Shown here: in pieces, positions 55,114 to 63,884 of the stretch
Layout: each line of letters opens with the position of its first letter
Numbering within the stretch: position 1 is the stretch's first letter
From: Lewinellaceae bacterium
GTDB lineage: Bacteria; Bacteroidota; Bacteroidia; Chitinophagales; Saprospiraceae
Assembly: GCA_020636315.1 (NCBI GenBank)
Contig: JACJYA010000022.1
Span: forward strand, 1-64,000
Length of the DNA: 64,000 nucleotides
Direction of reading: 5' to 3'
Notes under the pieces: generated by a model
The model's database searches: none
What the model was told of the DNA's origin: nothing
The model's input: only the letters and a program-made list of their open reading frames with translations
Translations under genes and position numbers: made by a program

Positions 55114-55623
55114 TTGAGCAAAAAAAGATTCACAGAAGGACTGGAAAGCTTATTCGGAGATTCTGCTGAAGAAACCCTTCAGGAGAGCAGCCCTTTACTG
55201 TCCCGGACGGGAAAACAGGAGGTGCTCCGAAAAAGGGGTGAAGATAGCGGGAAGCGCTCTTCAGCTAAAGATTTCTCCTCGGATCTTCAGGCTTTCCTCG
55301 AAGATGCTTTTGAAGAAAGTGTGGAAGCTCAACTGGAACAGCGTAAGACGAAACGCACTCCTATTTCCGGAAGCGCCCGGGTGAAGAAGCGCCACAGCAA
55401 GCCCCTCAGCGGGCTTGATGCCCTCATCCGCAGCACCGTTGACCCCGGCAGCATCCGCCTGGAACAAAAGGCAGCCAAACGGGTTACTCTCACTTTCGAC
55501 CCCGAAAAACTGGAAAGGCTCAAGGCCATCGCCCGCCGGAAACGCTCCTACCTGCGCGATATTATCGATGAGATCGTAGCGGAATACCTGGATGAGTATG
55601 AGGCAAGGAGCGAAGATAAATAA
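55114..55623 (+). CDS. Ribbon-helix-helix DNA-binding protein, ParA partner
   Basis: A 169-aa protein. No ATG is available near the conserved-looking start, so it probably begins at TTG 55114 (SKKRFTEGLESLFGD). The N-terminal two thirds are polar and disordered-looking (acidic, then K/R-rich near 75-95). The C-terminal RHH domain is KRVTLTFDPEKLERLKAIARRKRSYLRDIIDEIVAEYLDEYEAR (about 122-165). By position and fold I infer a centromere-type binding protein working with ParA. The unusual TTG start may result from the repeat insertion upstream. Its 3' end overlaps the SecA gene by 32 bases, indicating coupled translation. Confidence 0.75.
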   Translation: MSKKRFTEGLESLFGDSAEETLQESSPLLSRTGKQEVLRKRGEDSGKRSSAKDFSSDLQAFLEDAFEESVEAQLEQRKTKRTPISGSARVKKRHSKPLSGLDALIRSTVDPGSIRLEQKAAKRVTLTFDPEKLERLKAIARRKRSYLRDIIDEIVAEYLDEYEARSEDK

Positions 55624-57913
55624 CTCGCAACAGCTACTCCGGTATCATCAGGGGCTGAAAGCCAAAACGGATAACGAACTCCAGCAACTCGCCAGGCAAT
55701 TAGGTGCAAAAGCCCAGAGAGGCGCCGCTCCGGCAGAATTGCTCCTGCCTGCCTATGCCCTCGTCAAAGAAGCCTGTATCCGCCAGTTGGGCCTGGAAGC
55801 TTACGATGTACAACTCCTCGCCGCCATCGCCCTGCACCACAACAAACTGGTGGAAATGCAAACCGGAGAAGGAAAAACGCTTGCCGCTGTCTTCCCGGCC
55901 TTCCTCAACGCCCTCTCCGGAAAAGGTGTACACATCCTGACCTTCAACGACTATCTGGCCCGGCGCGATGCAGCCTGGATGGGGCCGGTTTACAAATTTC
56001 TGGGGCTCCGTGTCGGATACATTCAGGAGGGCATGGCCCTGGAAGAGAAACGCCTGGCTTACCATTGCGATATCACTTATGCCACCGCTAAAGAGGTGGG
56101 GTTCGACTATCTGCGTTCCTTTATTGCCTATGATGAGCAGGAACTGGTGCTGCGCCCTTTTCATTACGCCATTGTCGATGAGGCCGACGCCCTGCTGATC
56201 GACGAAGCCCGAAACCCACTCGTTCTGGCCGGCGATATCATTCAAACGGGCCTCGACTACCAACTGGTTGCCCGCCTGGCCGAGAAACTGGAAAAAGGGC
56301 AGGATTTTGATATCAATGACTATTCGCGAAACATTTTTCTGACAGAAAAAGGCATCGAGAAAATAGAACAGGCCCTGCAAATAGACAACCTGCTTGCTGA
56401 TGAAAATTACACCCTGCTTTCTGCCATCAGTCTGGCGCTCCACGCCCGTATGCTCCTCCAAAAAGACATAGATTATGTGGTGAGGAACGGACAAATAAAG
56501 CTGGTGGATGAATTTACCGGCAGGATTGTCGAGGGCCGGAAGTGGCGAAGTGGCCTGCAAACGGCGGTGGAGGCCAAAGAAGGGCTTGAGATCCAATCCG
56601 AAGGGCACATCCTCAATTCCATATCTCTTCAACATTTTATTACCCGATACCCCAAACGGGCGGGAATGACCGCTACCGCCCAGCCGGCTGCCAGCGAATT
56701 TTTGAACACCTATGGATTGGGAGTCGTCGTTATACCACCGAACAAACCCTGCAGACGGGTGGACCACCCCGATGAAGTTTTTACCACACAAACTGCCAAA
56801 ATACAGGCCATTATCGAAGAGGTGCAACGCGCGCACGCGATAGGCCAACCCGTATTGATCGGTACCCGCACCGTCAGAGAATCGGAAAACCTGTCCGGGG
56901 CCATCCATAAATGCGGTATCTCCTGCCAGGTACTGAACGCCAAAAATGATGAGCAGGAAGCCGGTATTATCGCCAGGGCAGGAATGCCGGGCGCCGTAAC
57001 CATCTCCACCAATATGGCAGGACGGGGGACTGATATCATACTGGGAGGGCCGGACGGGCAGGGCCGGGAAGCCGTGATCCGCGCCGGTGGCCTATATGTC
57101 ATCGGCACCAACCGGCACGATAGCCGCCGCGTGGACCAGCAACTCCGAGGGCGGTCCGGGCGGCAGGGAGACATTGGCCAGTCCCGCTTTTTCATCAGCC
57201 TGGAAGACGGCCTGATGGTTAAGTATAAATTAAATGAAGTGCTTCCCAAAAGATTCCGGAACCTGCAGGCAGGGCAAAAGATCAATGACAGGCGCATTAA
57301 CACTTTTATCAGGCATATTCAGGAGGTAATCGAAGATCAGGCCTCAGAAATGCGCCGGACGCTGATGCTCTATTCCGGCCTGGTGGAAAAACAACGGCAG
57401 TTGATCCAGGGAGAAAGGCAACGCCTGTTACTTGAGCCTGGTTTTCTGGAAGAGCACTTAAAAGTAAAGGCGGAGTCTGCCATTGCCCGAAAGCTCAGAA
57501 TACTGTCGCTCAACCAATACGACCGCCTGTGGGCAGAACACCTTGAATACCTGCAACAGGTCCGCGACAGCATCCACCTCGTCCGCTTCGGAGGACAGAA
57601 GCCCCTGGTGGAATTCCAGCGGCTGGCGGATGGGCAGTTCCAGTCCCTCTGCGACGGGATCGATGAGGCCGTGCAGGAAAAAACAGCCCTCTTGCTGGCC
57701 AATCCCAATATGGAATTGGGGGAGCTCGGCATCCGCCGCCCTGCTTCCACCTGGACCTACGTCGTCAACGACAACCCCTTCGGCAACAAGCTGGCCACCA
57801 TGCTGCTGGATAATGCTAACATTGGTTTCCATGCGGACCCTATTTCGGCAATGGTGTTGTTTTTTGTGGGAATTTTCCGGCGGTTGTTTGGGAGACAACG
57901 GCATGGCCCTTAG
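55592..57913 (+). CDS. Short SecA-family translocase ATPase (SecA2-like)
   Basis: A 773-aa protein (ATG 55592, or 55598). SecA motifs: MQTGEGKTLAAVFPAFLNALSG (Walker A 89-96), YLARRDAAWMGPVYKFLGLRVGYIQ, TYATAKEVGFDYLRSF, VDEADALLIDEARNPL (DEAD 196-199), DEFTGRIVEGRKW, GMTATAQPAASEF, TNMAGRGTDIILGG and LRGRSGRQGD. It is well short of the usual ~1100-aa Bacteroidota SecA and lacks the C-terminal zinc-binding tail; it ends with a hydrophobic stretch (PISAMVLFFVGIFRRLFG). This fits an accessory SecA for special substrates or a membrane-bound variant. It is coupled to the RHH gene and to parA, an unusual context. Confidence 0.88.
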   Translation: MSMRQGAKINNSQQLLRYHQGLKAKTDNELQQLARQLGAKAQRGAAPAELLLPAYALVKEACIRQLGLEAYDVQLLAAIALHHNKLVEMQTGEGKTLAAVFPAFLNALSGKGVHILTFNDYLARRDAAWMGPVYKFLGLRVGYIQEGMALEEKRLAYHCDITYATAKEVGFDYLRSFIAYDEQELVLRPFHYAIVDEADALLIDEARNPLVLAGDIIQTGLDYQLVARLAEKLEKGQDFDINDYSRNIFLTEKGIEKIEQALQIDNLLADENYTLLSAISLALHARMLLQKDIDYVVRNGQIKLVDEFTGRIVEGRKWRSGLQTAVEAKEGLEIQSEGHILNSISLQHFITRYPKRAGMTATAQPAASEFLNTYGLGVVVIPPNKPCRRVDHPDEVFTTQTAKIQAIIEEVQRAHAIGQPVLIGTRTVRESENLSGAIHKCGISCQVLNAKNDEQEAGIIARAGMPGAVTISTNMAGRGTDIILGGPDGQGREAVIRAGGLYVIGTNRHDSRRVDQQLRGRSGRQGDIGQSRFFISLEDGLMVKYKLNEVLPKRFRNLQAGQKINDRRINTFIRHIQEVIEDQASEMRRTLMLYSGLVEKQRQLIQGERQRLLLEPGFLEEHLKVKAESAIARKLRILSLNQYDRLWAEHLEYLQQVRDSIHLVRFGGQKPLVEFQRLADGQFQSLCDGIDEAVQEKTALLLANPNMELGELGIRRPASTWTYVVNDNPFGNKLATMLLDNANIGFHADPISAMVLFFVGIFRRLFGRQRHGP

Positions 57914-57932
57914 CAAACCAGAAACCTTTCCT

Positions 57933-58856
57933 CTATTCTTTATATATCCCTACCCTCGCTTCCTCCCCCTCCTTTACCCACGCCCGGTACATGCCCTCCG
58001 AATTGAACGGAAGGGCAATATTCCCATTCGCATCCACAGCGATCAGTCCGCCGTCGCCGCCCAGGGCCAGCTGCCGGTGGTGGATGGCGTGATGAGCCGC
58101 TTCTTCCAGGCTCATCCCCCGGTATTCCATCAGGCAGGAGAGGTCGTAGGCTACTACACCGCGCAGAAAATACTCCCCGTAGCCGGTGCAGGAGACGGCA
58201 CAGGTGAGGTCATTGGCGTAGGTGCCGGCGCCGATGATGGGGCTGTCTCCTATTCTGCCGTATTTCTTGTTGGTCAGCCCGCCGGTGGAAGTGGCGGCCG
58301 CGAGATGCCCCTGCCGGTCGCAGGCCACGGCGCCTACGGTGCCGTACTTCTGGCTGTGGTCGAGCTGGGCTCTGCCGCGCGCTCTGGCTTCCTGCAACTG
58401 CTGAAAACGGTACTCCGAATAAAAATAGTCCGGCCCGGCCTCTTCCAGCCCCTGCTCGCGGGCAAACATCCGGGCGCCAGGGCCACAGAGCATGACGTGC
58501 TCCGAAACGTCCAGAATGCGCCTCGCCAGCGAAATGGGGTTCTTTACGCCTTTCACCATGGCTGCTGCTCCGGCATCCACTCTTCGTCCGCACATGATGG
58601 AAGCATCCATCTCGTGGGTGCCGTCATGGGTAAAGACGGCCCCTTTGCCGGCGTTGAAATATTCGCAGTCCTCCAGTGAGCAGACGGCAGCCTCGACAGC
58701 ATCGAGGGCCGAGCCGCCGGCCCGGAGGATGATTTCACCGGCCTTCAGGGCCTTCAGTAATGCCTGCCGGTGGGCTTCCTCTTTATCCGCCGCCATTTCC
58801 GAACGCATAATGGTGCCGGCGCCGCCGTGAATGGCCAGGCTGTATGTTTTGGGCAT
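57933..58856 (-). CDS. Isoaspartyl peptidase / L-asparaginase (Ntn hydrolase)
   Basis: A 307-aa protein from ATG 58856 (MPKTYSLAIHGGAGTI); an ATG at 58877 is an alternative. Plant-type asparaginase signatures: LKAGEIILRAGGSALDAVEAAVCSLED, FNAGKGAVFTHDGTHEMDASIMCG, KYGTVGAVACDRQGHLAAATSTGGLTNKKYGRIGDSPIIGAGTYAND. Autocleavage before the Thr in KYGTVGAVA (Thr173) would produce the nucleophile. It hydrolyses beta-aspartyl dipeptides. No signal peptide is seen. It lies downstream of susC-susD on the same strand and across the SecA gene from a cyanophycinase-like gene; together they suggest uptake and breakdown of Asp-rich or isoaspartyl peptides. Confidence 0.92.
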   Translation of the reverse strand: MPKTYSLAIHGGAGTIMRSEMAADKEEAHRQALLKALKAGEIILRAGGSALDAVEAAVCSLEDCEYFNAGKGAVFTHDGTHEMDASIMCGRRVDAGAAAMVKGVKNPISLARRILDVSEHVMLCGPGARMFAREQGLEEAGPDYFYSEYRFQQLQEARARGRAQLDHSQKYGTVGAVACDRQGHLAAATSTGGLTNKKYGRIGDSPIIGAGTYANDLTCAVSCTGYGEYFLRGVVAYDLSCLMEYRGMSLEEAAHHAIHHRQLALGGDGGLIAVDANGNIALPFNSEGMYRAWVKEGEEARVGIYKE

Positions 58857-58941
58857 AGAGAGTTGGCTTTCGTACATAAATTTCAGTTGACGGTTCGCCC
58901 GGCAAAGCTGCAACAAACAACCGACAACCCCAAACAATCAC

Positions 58942-60297
58942 TTATTGATACCCCGGATTCTGCCCGACCACTCCGTTTGACACCTTCACTTCCCGGTCCG
59001 GAATGGGCAGGATCACCCGGTAATCTTCGATCTGCCGCACCTCAGCAGCCCTGCCCAGGCGCACCAGGTCGAACCAATAGTGTGGCTCGAAGGCGTATTC
59101 CAGGCGCCGTTCCCGGATCAGAAAGTCGTTGTAGGTTTCCAGGCCGGGCACATCGGCGGCCAGTATGGGGGAATCCGGCAGGGAACGGGCCCGGATGGCG
59201 TTCAGGTCGGCCAGCGCTGCGACAACACCCTCGGTATTGGCAATGGCTTCCGAACGGATGAGGTACATCTCCGCCAGACGGGAAACCGGCACATTGTAAT
59301 CAATATCTGTGGCCAGTTCACCATACTTGGTGCAGCGGACCACACCAAAACGCCGCAGGTACTGCTCCTTGCGGGAATCGCCTTCCTCGAAGGCATCCCA
59401 AAGCTCACCGGCGCCGGAAACTTCATTGGCCGTCGAAAGCATCAGGAGGCTGGAGAGGTCCTGGCCGTCCTGCTGGGTAAACTGTAGCTCAAAGATGGAC
59501 TCCGGTGAGCCCTCGGTTTCGAAGTTGTCATTGTAATTCTCATTGAGCGCATAATCGCTGTCATTGATGAGCAGATCCGCGAAGGCCCTGGCGTTCGCCC
59601 AGTCCTTTTTGTAAAGGTAAACCCTGGCCAGCAGCGCCTGAGCAGCAGCCCGGGTGACGAAAAACCGCTCGTCCGTATCGGGCAGGCTTTTGGCAGCATT
59701 GTCCAGGTCTTCGATGATGCGGCTGTAAGAATTGGCTACCGTAGCGCGGCCCACCGTGGCTGCAGTGCTCCGGTCCAGCACATCAGTAAACACCGGTACC
59801 CCCAGGGCCGAACTCTCGTTAAAGAATTCTCCGAACTGGCGCAGCAGGTCGAAATAGGCGGAGCCCCGAAAATAGTAGGCCGTACCCTCGATCCGGCTGC
59901 GATCCTCTTCGCCTATCCCTTCGATCCCTTCGATGTGGGCCAGGATATTATTGGCGGAATTGATGATGTTGTAGAGGCCCACCCACACGTCTTCTATGTA
60001 GGGGTTGGTGGCCGGCACGCGGGCGTTCGACAGGTCCTCATACCGCTGTCGGAAGCCGGTGGCTACGGCGTTGCCGCCCAGCAGGTCGGCCATCAGTACA
60101 AAGTCGCCTCCGTACAGGGTAAAGCTCTGAAAACTGTCGTACAGGCCGATGGCCGCCGCTTCCGCGGTCTCCTTGTTGACGATGGCCTCCGAGGTGATGA
60201 TCTCATCGTCCAGCTCCACATCCAGGAAGCCGTTGCAGGCAGCGCTCAGAAACAATACCGCCGATAAAATGATGTATTTGAAATCTATAGTTCTCAT
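58942..60297 (-). CDS. SusD/RagB-family outer-membrane lipoprotein
   Basis: A 451-aa protein from ATG 60297 with lipobox SAAC (MRTIDFKYIILSAVLFLSAACNGFLDVEL). SusD features: TPR-like helices, GGDFVLMADLLGGNAVATGF, YFRGSAYFDLLRQFGEFFNES, AAAQALLARVYLYKKDWANA and the C-terminal YDFLIRERRLEYAFEPHYWFDLVRLG-type block followed by ILPIPDREVKVSNGVVGQNPGY. It is a surface substrate-binding lid for the SusC channel. The segment of about 450 aa is slightly shorter than polysaccharide-binding SusDs, consistent with a peptide or small-glycan system. 48 bases downstream of susC. Confidence 0.95.
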   Translation of the reverse strand: MRTIDFKYIILSAVLFLSAACNGFLDVELDDEIITSEAIVNKETAEAAAIGLYDSFQSFTLYGGDFVLMADLLGGNAVATGFRQRYEDLSNARVPATNPYIEDVWVGLYNIINSANNILAHIEGIEGIGEEDRSRIEGTAYYFRGSAYFDLLRQFGEFFNESSALGVPVFTDVLDRSTAATVGRATVANSYSRIIEDLDNAAKSLPDTDERFFVTRAAAQALLARVYLYKKDWANARAFADLLINDSDYALNENYNDNFETEGSPESIFELQFTQQDGQDLSSLLMLSTANEVSGAGELWDAFEEGDSRKEQYLRRFGVVRCTKYGELATDIDYNVPVSRLAEMYLIRSEAIANTEGVVAALADLNAIRARSLPDSPILAADVPGLETYNDFLIRERRLEYAFEPHYWFDLVRLGRAAEVRQIEDYRVILPIPDREVKVSNGVVGQNPGYQ

Positions 60298-60345
60298 ATT
60301 CCTGTTTTTTATACTGATACACATATACACTAATGCACATACACA

Positions 60346-63300
60346 CTATAACCCCAAATTCACCCCAACCGAGATGGTCCGGGCCTGCCCCAGCGTGCCG
60401 AAGTCTTCCCCCTGTTGGGTATTCAGGGCGCCCTGGCTGGCGGTATTGGTCGATACCTCGGGGTCGAAGCCCCGGTAGTCGGTAATGGTGAAAAGGTTCT
60501 GCGCCTGAGCATAGATCGTCAGGGAACGCAGGCGCATTTTCTGGATGGCCGGCTCAGAGAACTGGTAGGCCAGGCGCAGGTTCTTCATTCGGATGAAATC
60601 GCCATCTTCCAGAAACTGGGTGCTGAAACGCTGCATCTGCCCCGCTTCCAGTGAGGGGCGCGGCACATCGGTTTGCTGCCCCGGCTCCCGCCAGTAGTGC
60701 TCCAGAACGTAGCGGCTGTTGTTGCCGTAGGGCAGGCCGCTGCGCAGCTGCCCGTAATTCTCATAGGCGTGGCGGCTCTGATTGAAGATCTTGTTGCCGC
60801 CGGAGAACTGCAGGAAGGCGGAAAGGGTAAAACCCTTCCAGGAAAAGGTATTGTTGAAGCCGCCGAAGTAGGTGGGAATGGCGCTGCCCACGATCTGGCG
60901 GTCATCGAAGTCGATCACTCCGTCGCCGTTGAGGTCTTCAAACCGGGCGTCTCCGGTCTCGGGGTCCACCCCTTCAAATGCGATCATAAACAAGGTGCTC
61001 ACCGACTCTCCTTCCTGCAGGATGTGGTTGCGCCCCAGTATCTCTCCGTTGTTGAACAGCTTTTTGACTGTATTGTCGAGCAGGGCCAGATTGAAGGTAG
61101 TGGACCAGGTGAAGCCCCTGCTCTGTATATTCACCGTATTCAGGCTGACTTCAAAGCCCTTGTTCTCGATCTCGCCAACGTTCTGGATGACGGAGGTAAA
61201 GCCCGTCAGGCCCGAAATATCGGCATTGAGCAGCAGGTCGGTGGTGTTCTTTATAAAGTAATCCGCCGTCAGGTTGATGCGGCTGTCGAACAGGCCGAGG
61301 TCGATGCCCAGGTTCAGCTGAGAAGTCTTCTCCCAGCTCAGGTCCGGGTTTTCCAGTTGGGAAGGTGAGATGCCGCTTTGGCCGTTGTAGGGTGCATCCA
61401 GCCCCCAGGTGCCCACCCAGTCGCTGCCGATTTCCTGGTTGCCGGTTATTCCGTAGCTGCCGCGCAGCTTTAGGTTGCTGATCAGGCCCTGATTGGCCAT
61501 AAAGGGTTCCTCGCTCGCCACCCAGGCCATTGAACCGGAAGGAAAGTAGCCGTAGCGGTTGTTCTCCCCGAAGCGGGAAGATCCGTCGGCCCTGACGGTG
61601 AAGGTGGCCAGGTACCGCCCTTTATAACCATAGTTGAAACGGCCCAGGTAGGAGAGGAGGCTCGACCGCCGCTTGCCCGAGGAGGCAAAGACGATGTTGG
61701 CCGCCGCCGAAATGCTTGGCGTTTCGTTGGTGGAATAACCCGCGCCCTCCATATCGGAGAAGGTGGCCTTGATCTCCTGAGCGGAAAAGCCGGCGATGAG
61801 GTTGAAGCTGTGATCCCCCAGCACCCGGGTAAAATTGAGCGTATTCTCGTTTTGCCACGACAACTCTTCCCAGGTGGCATAAATGCCCTGCCCAATGCTC
61901 GTTTTGTTGCTGAACGTCGGCGTGTAGGACTCTTCATTCAGCGTGTTGAGGTCAACCGACCAGACGGATTTGAACGACAGCCCGGGAATGATCTCGTACT
62001 GCCCGAACAGAGAGCTCTGCAGGCGGGAAGAGATCGACCGGTTCTTGTACTCCAGGGCGATCAGCACGGGGTTGTCCAGCGGCCACCAGGTATTGTAGTC
62101 GAAGGGGTTGGCGTAGCTGCCGTCCGCTTCGTAAATGGGAGCCGAGGGGTCCCAGGCCTGGGCATTGACCACTACGCCGTATTCGTCATTCTCGTTGATG
62201 GTGCGCCGGTGGTTGGAGCGGTTGACGGCGAAATTGGCTCCCACTTTGACCTTCTCGTTGATGCGGTGGTCGAGATTGAGGCGGGTGCTGATGCGCTGGA
62301 ACTCCTGCCCGATCTGAATGCCCGACTGGTTGAAATAATTGCCGCTGAGGTAGAATTGGGTCTTATCGTTGCCGCCCTGAATGCTCAGGTCAGCATTATC
62401 GATCTGGCCGGTGCGGAAAATGGCGTCGTAAATGTCGGTTGTCTGTACATCGGCATTGGGGTTGTCGGGGTCAAACCCAAAATCATCGTTAAAATAACCG
62501 GGGCCTTCGCCGTCGTTTTCGGCCGCTACATTGAGAAAGCGGACAAACTCGCGGGCATTCATCATTTCGGGAACGCTGGTGATGTTGGAAAACCCTTTGT
62601 AGTATCCGACATTGACCTTCGTCTTGTCGCTGGCGCCCCGTTTGGTCGTGATGAGAATGACCCCGTTGGCGCCTCGGGAGCCATATACAGAGGCAGCCGA
62701 AGCATCTTTCAGGATGGTGATGGATTCGATGTCATTGGGGTTGAGGTCGGCCAGGGGGTTCACCGGCTGAATATTCTGGTTGAGGGCTGAGTTGTTGCGG
62801 GATACGACCGGAATGCCATCGATGATGAACAGGGGCTGGCTGCTGGCGCCAATGGACGTAATGCCCCGGATGTTGACATTGATGGCGCCGCCCGGTGTTC
62901 CCGAAGGGCTGCTGATGTTCACCCCGCTGGCTTTCCCCTGCATGGCGGCCTCAAAGCTGGCCGCCGGCACGTCTTTCACATCTTCGGCACTAAGCGATTC
63001 TATGGCGCTGGAAACATCTCTTTTCTTCTGGGTCCCGTAGCCGACGACCACAACTTCGTCCAGAACCTGGCCTGCTGCCAGGTGCACATCGATCACACTT
63101 TGGTTGCCAACTTCCACGACTTTGGGCGTATAACCGGTGTAAGAGAACTCCAGTTGTTCCGTTCCCGGTGCCACCTCGAGTTCATAATTACCATCGAAGT
63201 CCGTTACGGTTCCCGAGGAAGTGCCCACGATCAGCACGTTGGCCCCGATGAGCGGCTCTCCGGTTTCAGCATCTGTGACGGCCCCCGTAATGGTGCGCTG

Positions 63301-63366
63301 CCCCAGAGCCATGCCGGCACACCCCAGGCAGAGAGCGGATATCAGAAGTATTCGCCAATGCTTCAT
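60346..63366 (-). CDS. SusC/RagA-family TonB-dependent outer-membrane transporter
   Basis: A 1006-aa protein from ATG 63366 (signal MKHWRILLISALCLGCAGMALGQ). A CarboxypepD_reg-like domain (GAVTDAETGEPLIGANVLIVGTSSGTVTDFDGNYEL) is followed by a TonB-box region (LDEVVVVGYGTQKKRDVSSAIESL), the plug (VPAASFEAAMQGKASGVNISSPSGTPGGAINVNIRGITSIG, ILKDASAASVYGSRGANGVILITTKRG) and a 22-strand barrel ending ARTISVGVNLGL. It works with SusD for TonB-driven uptake. The neighbouring isoaspartyl peptidase suggests peptide-like substrates; no CAZyme is present. Confidence 0.96.
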   Translation of the reverse strand: MKHWRILLISALCLGCAGMALGQRTITGAVTDAETGEPLIGANVLIVGTSSGTVTDFDGNYELEVAPGTEQLEFSYTGYTPKVVEVGNQSVIDVHLAAGQVLDEVVVVGYGTQKKRDVSSAIESLSAEDVKDVPAASFEAAMQGKASGVNISSPSGTPGGAINVNIRGITSIGASSQPLFIIDGIPVVSRNNSALNQNIQPVNPLADLNPNDIESITILKDASAASVYGSRGANGVILITTKRGASDKTKVNVGYYKGFSNITSVPEMMNAREFVRFLNVAAENDGEGPGYFNDDFGFDPDNPNADVQTTDIYDAIFRTGQIDNADLSIQGGNDKTQFYLSGNYFNQSGIQIGQEFQRISTRLNLDHRINEKVKVGANFAVNRSNHRRTINENDEYGVVVNAQAWDPSAPIYEADGSYANPFDYNTWWPLDNPVLIALEYKNRSISSRLQSSLFGQYEIIPGLSFKSVWSVDLNTLNEESYTPTFSNKTSIGQGIYATWEELSWQNENTLNFTRVLGDHSFNLIAGFSAQEIKATFSDMEGAGYSTNETPSISAAANIVFASSGKRRSSLLSYLGRFNYGYKGRYLATFTVRADGSSRFGENNRYGYFPSGSMAWVASEEPFMANQGLISNLKLRGSYGITGNQEIGSDWVGTWGLDAPYNGQSGISPSQLENPDLSWEKTSQLNLGIDLGLFDSRINLTADYFIKNTTDLLLNADISGLTGFTSVIQNVGEIENKGFEVSLNTVNIQSRGFTWSTTFNLALLDNTVKKLFNNGEILGRNHILQEGESVSTLFMIAFEGVDPETGDARFEDLNGDGVIDFDDRQIVGSAIPTYFGGFNNTFSWKGFTLSAFLQFSGGNKIFNQSRHAYENYGQLRSGLPYGNNSRYVLEHYWREPGQQTDVPRPSLEAGQMQRFSTQFLEDGDFIRMKNLRLAYQFSEPAIQKMRLRSLTIYAQAQNLFTITDYRGFDPEVSTNTASQGALNTQQGEDFGTLGQARTISVGVNLGL

Positions 63367-63518
63367 AATTCTGCATTTTTGGTGATGAGATTGATCTTTT
63401 TGTACGGAAAATAGAGGGCCCTGATCAAGGCCGGAGCTTACAGAGCGATGAACAGCAGGTGGCACGCCCGGGAAGAGGAGCCTCCTTGAAAGCCCTGAAG
63501 CACAAAAGGGGAAAGTTT

Positions 63519-63614
63519 CTAACAGTCAAAGATGGGCTGCAAACCACTGAGGCTGGGCGTCTCCAGGCGGAGCGCCGTCGTTTTGGAAGGGGTTATGGAC
63601 CTCAGTATCCGCAT
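63519..63614 (-). CDS. 31-aa peptide ORF ending SLSGLQPIFDC
   Basis: A short ORF (ATG 63614, stop TAG) on the susC strand, 152 bases upstream of susC. Its last eleven residues, SLSGLQPIFDC, match those of a divergent ORF at 63885-63980 (SLMGLQPIFDC). Within the shared GLQPIFDC-stop segment most base differences between the copies are synonymous, which points to selection on the peptide. A promoter-like pair lies just upstream. The N-terminal half is basic and Thr/Pro-rich. Function unknown; a degraded gene tail is the main alternative. Confidence 0.5.
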   Translation of the reverse strand: MRILRSITPSKTTALRLETPSLSGLQPIFDC

Positions 63615-63637
63615 GTGGTAAAGGATATTTACAGGAT

Positions 63638-63669
63638 CGAAATTAGGGACTTCAGGCCAGAATACCAAA
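63638..63669 (-). promoter_or_regulatory. Promoter-like site for the minus-strand peptide ORF
   Basis: On the minus strand TTTG (63669-63666), a 20-base spacer and TAATTTCG (63645-63638), one base off TAnnTTTG. Transcription would start about 17 bases before the ATG at 63614. Confidence 0.5.
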
Positions 63670-63884
63670 CGGCAATTTGGTTTTCCATGTGTTATCAGGG
63701 CTCTACCATCTGATAATAATCTTGCTTTCGCCAAACTCATTATTGACTCCCAGGGTAGTCGTTCCGCCCTCAAGGCCTGAAATATTATTTTAGAATACAA
63801 GTACCCTCCATGAAAACCTGATTCTAAATTCGGAAAAAATTTGATTTTTTTTGTAAACTTACATGGCTTATAGTAATTCAATTT

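Noticed and set aside
55700..56908. A 402-codon open frame on the minus strand
   Set aside because: It is antisense to the SecA-like gene, whose helicase motifs settle the coding strand.
57483..58679. A 398-codon plus-strand frame across the SecA 3' end and the isoaspartyl peptidase
   Set aside because: It overlaps two well-supported genes and shows no family pattern.
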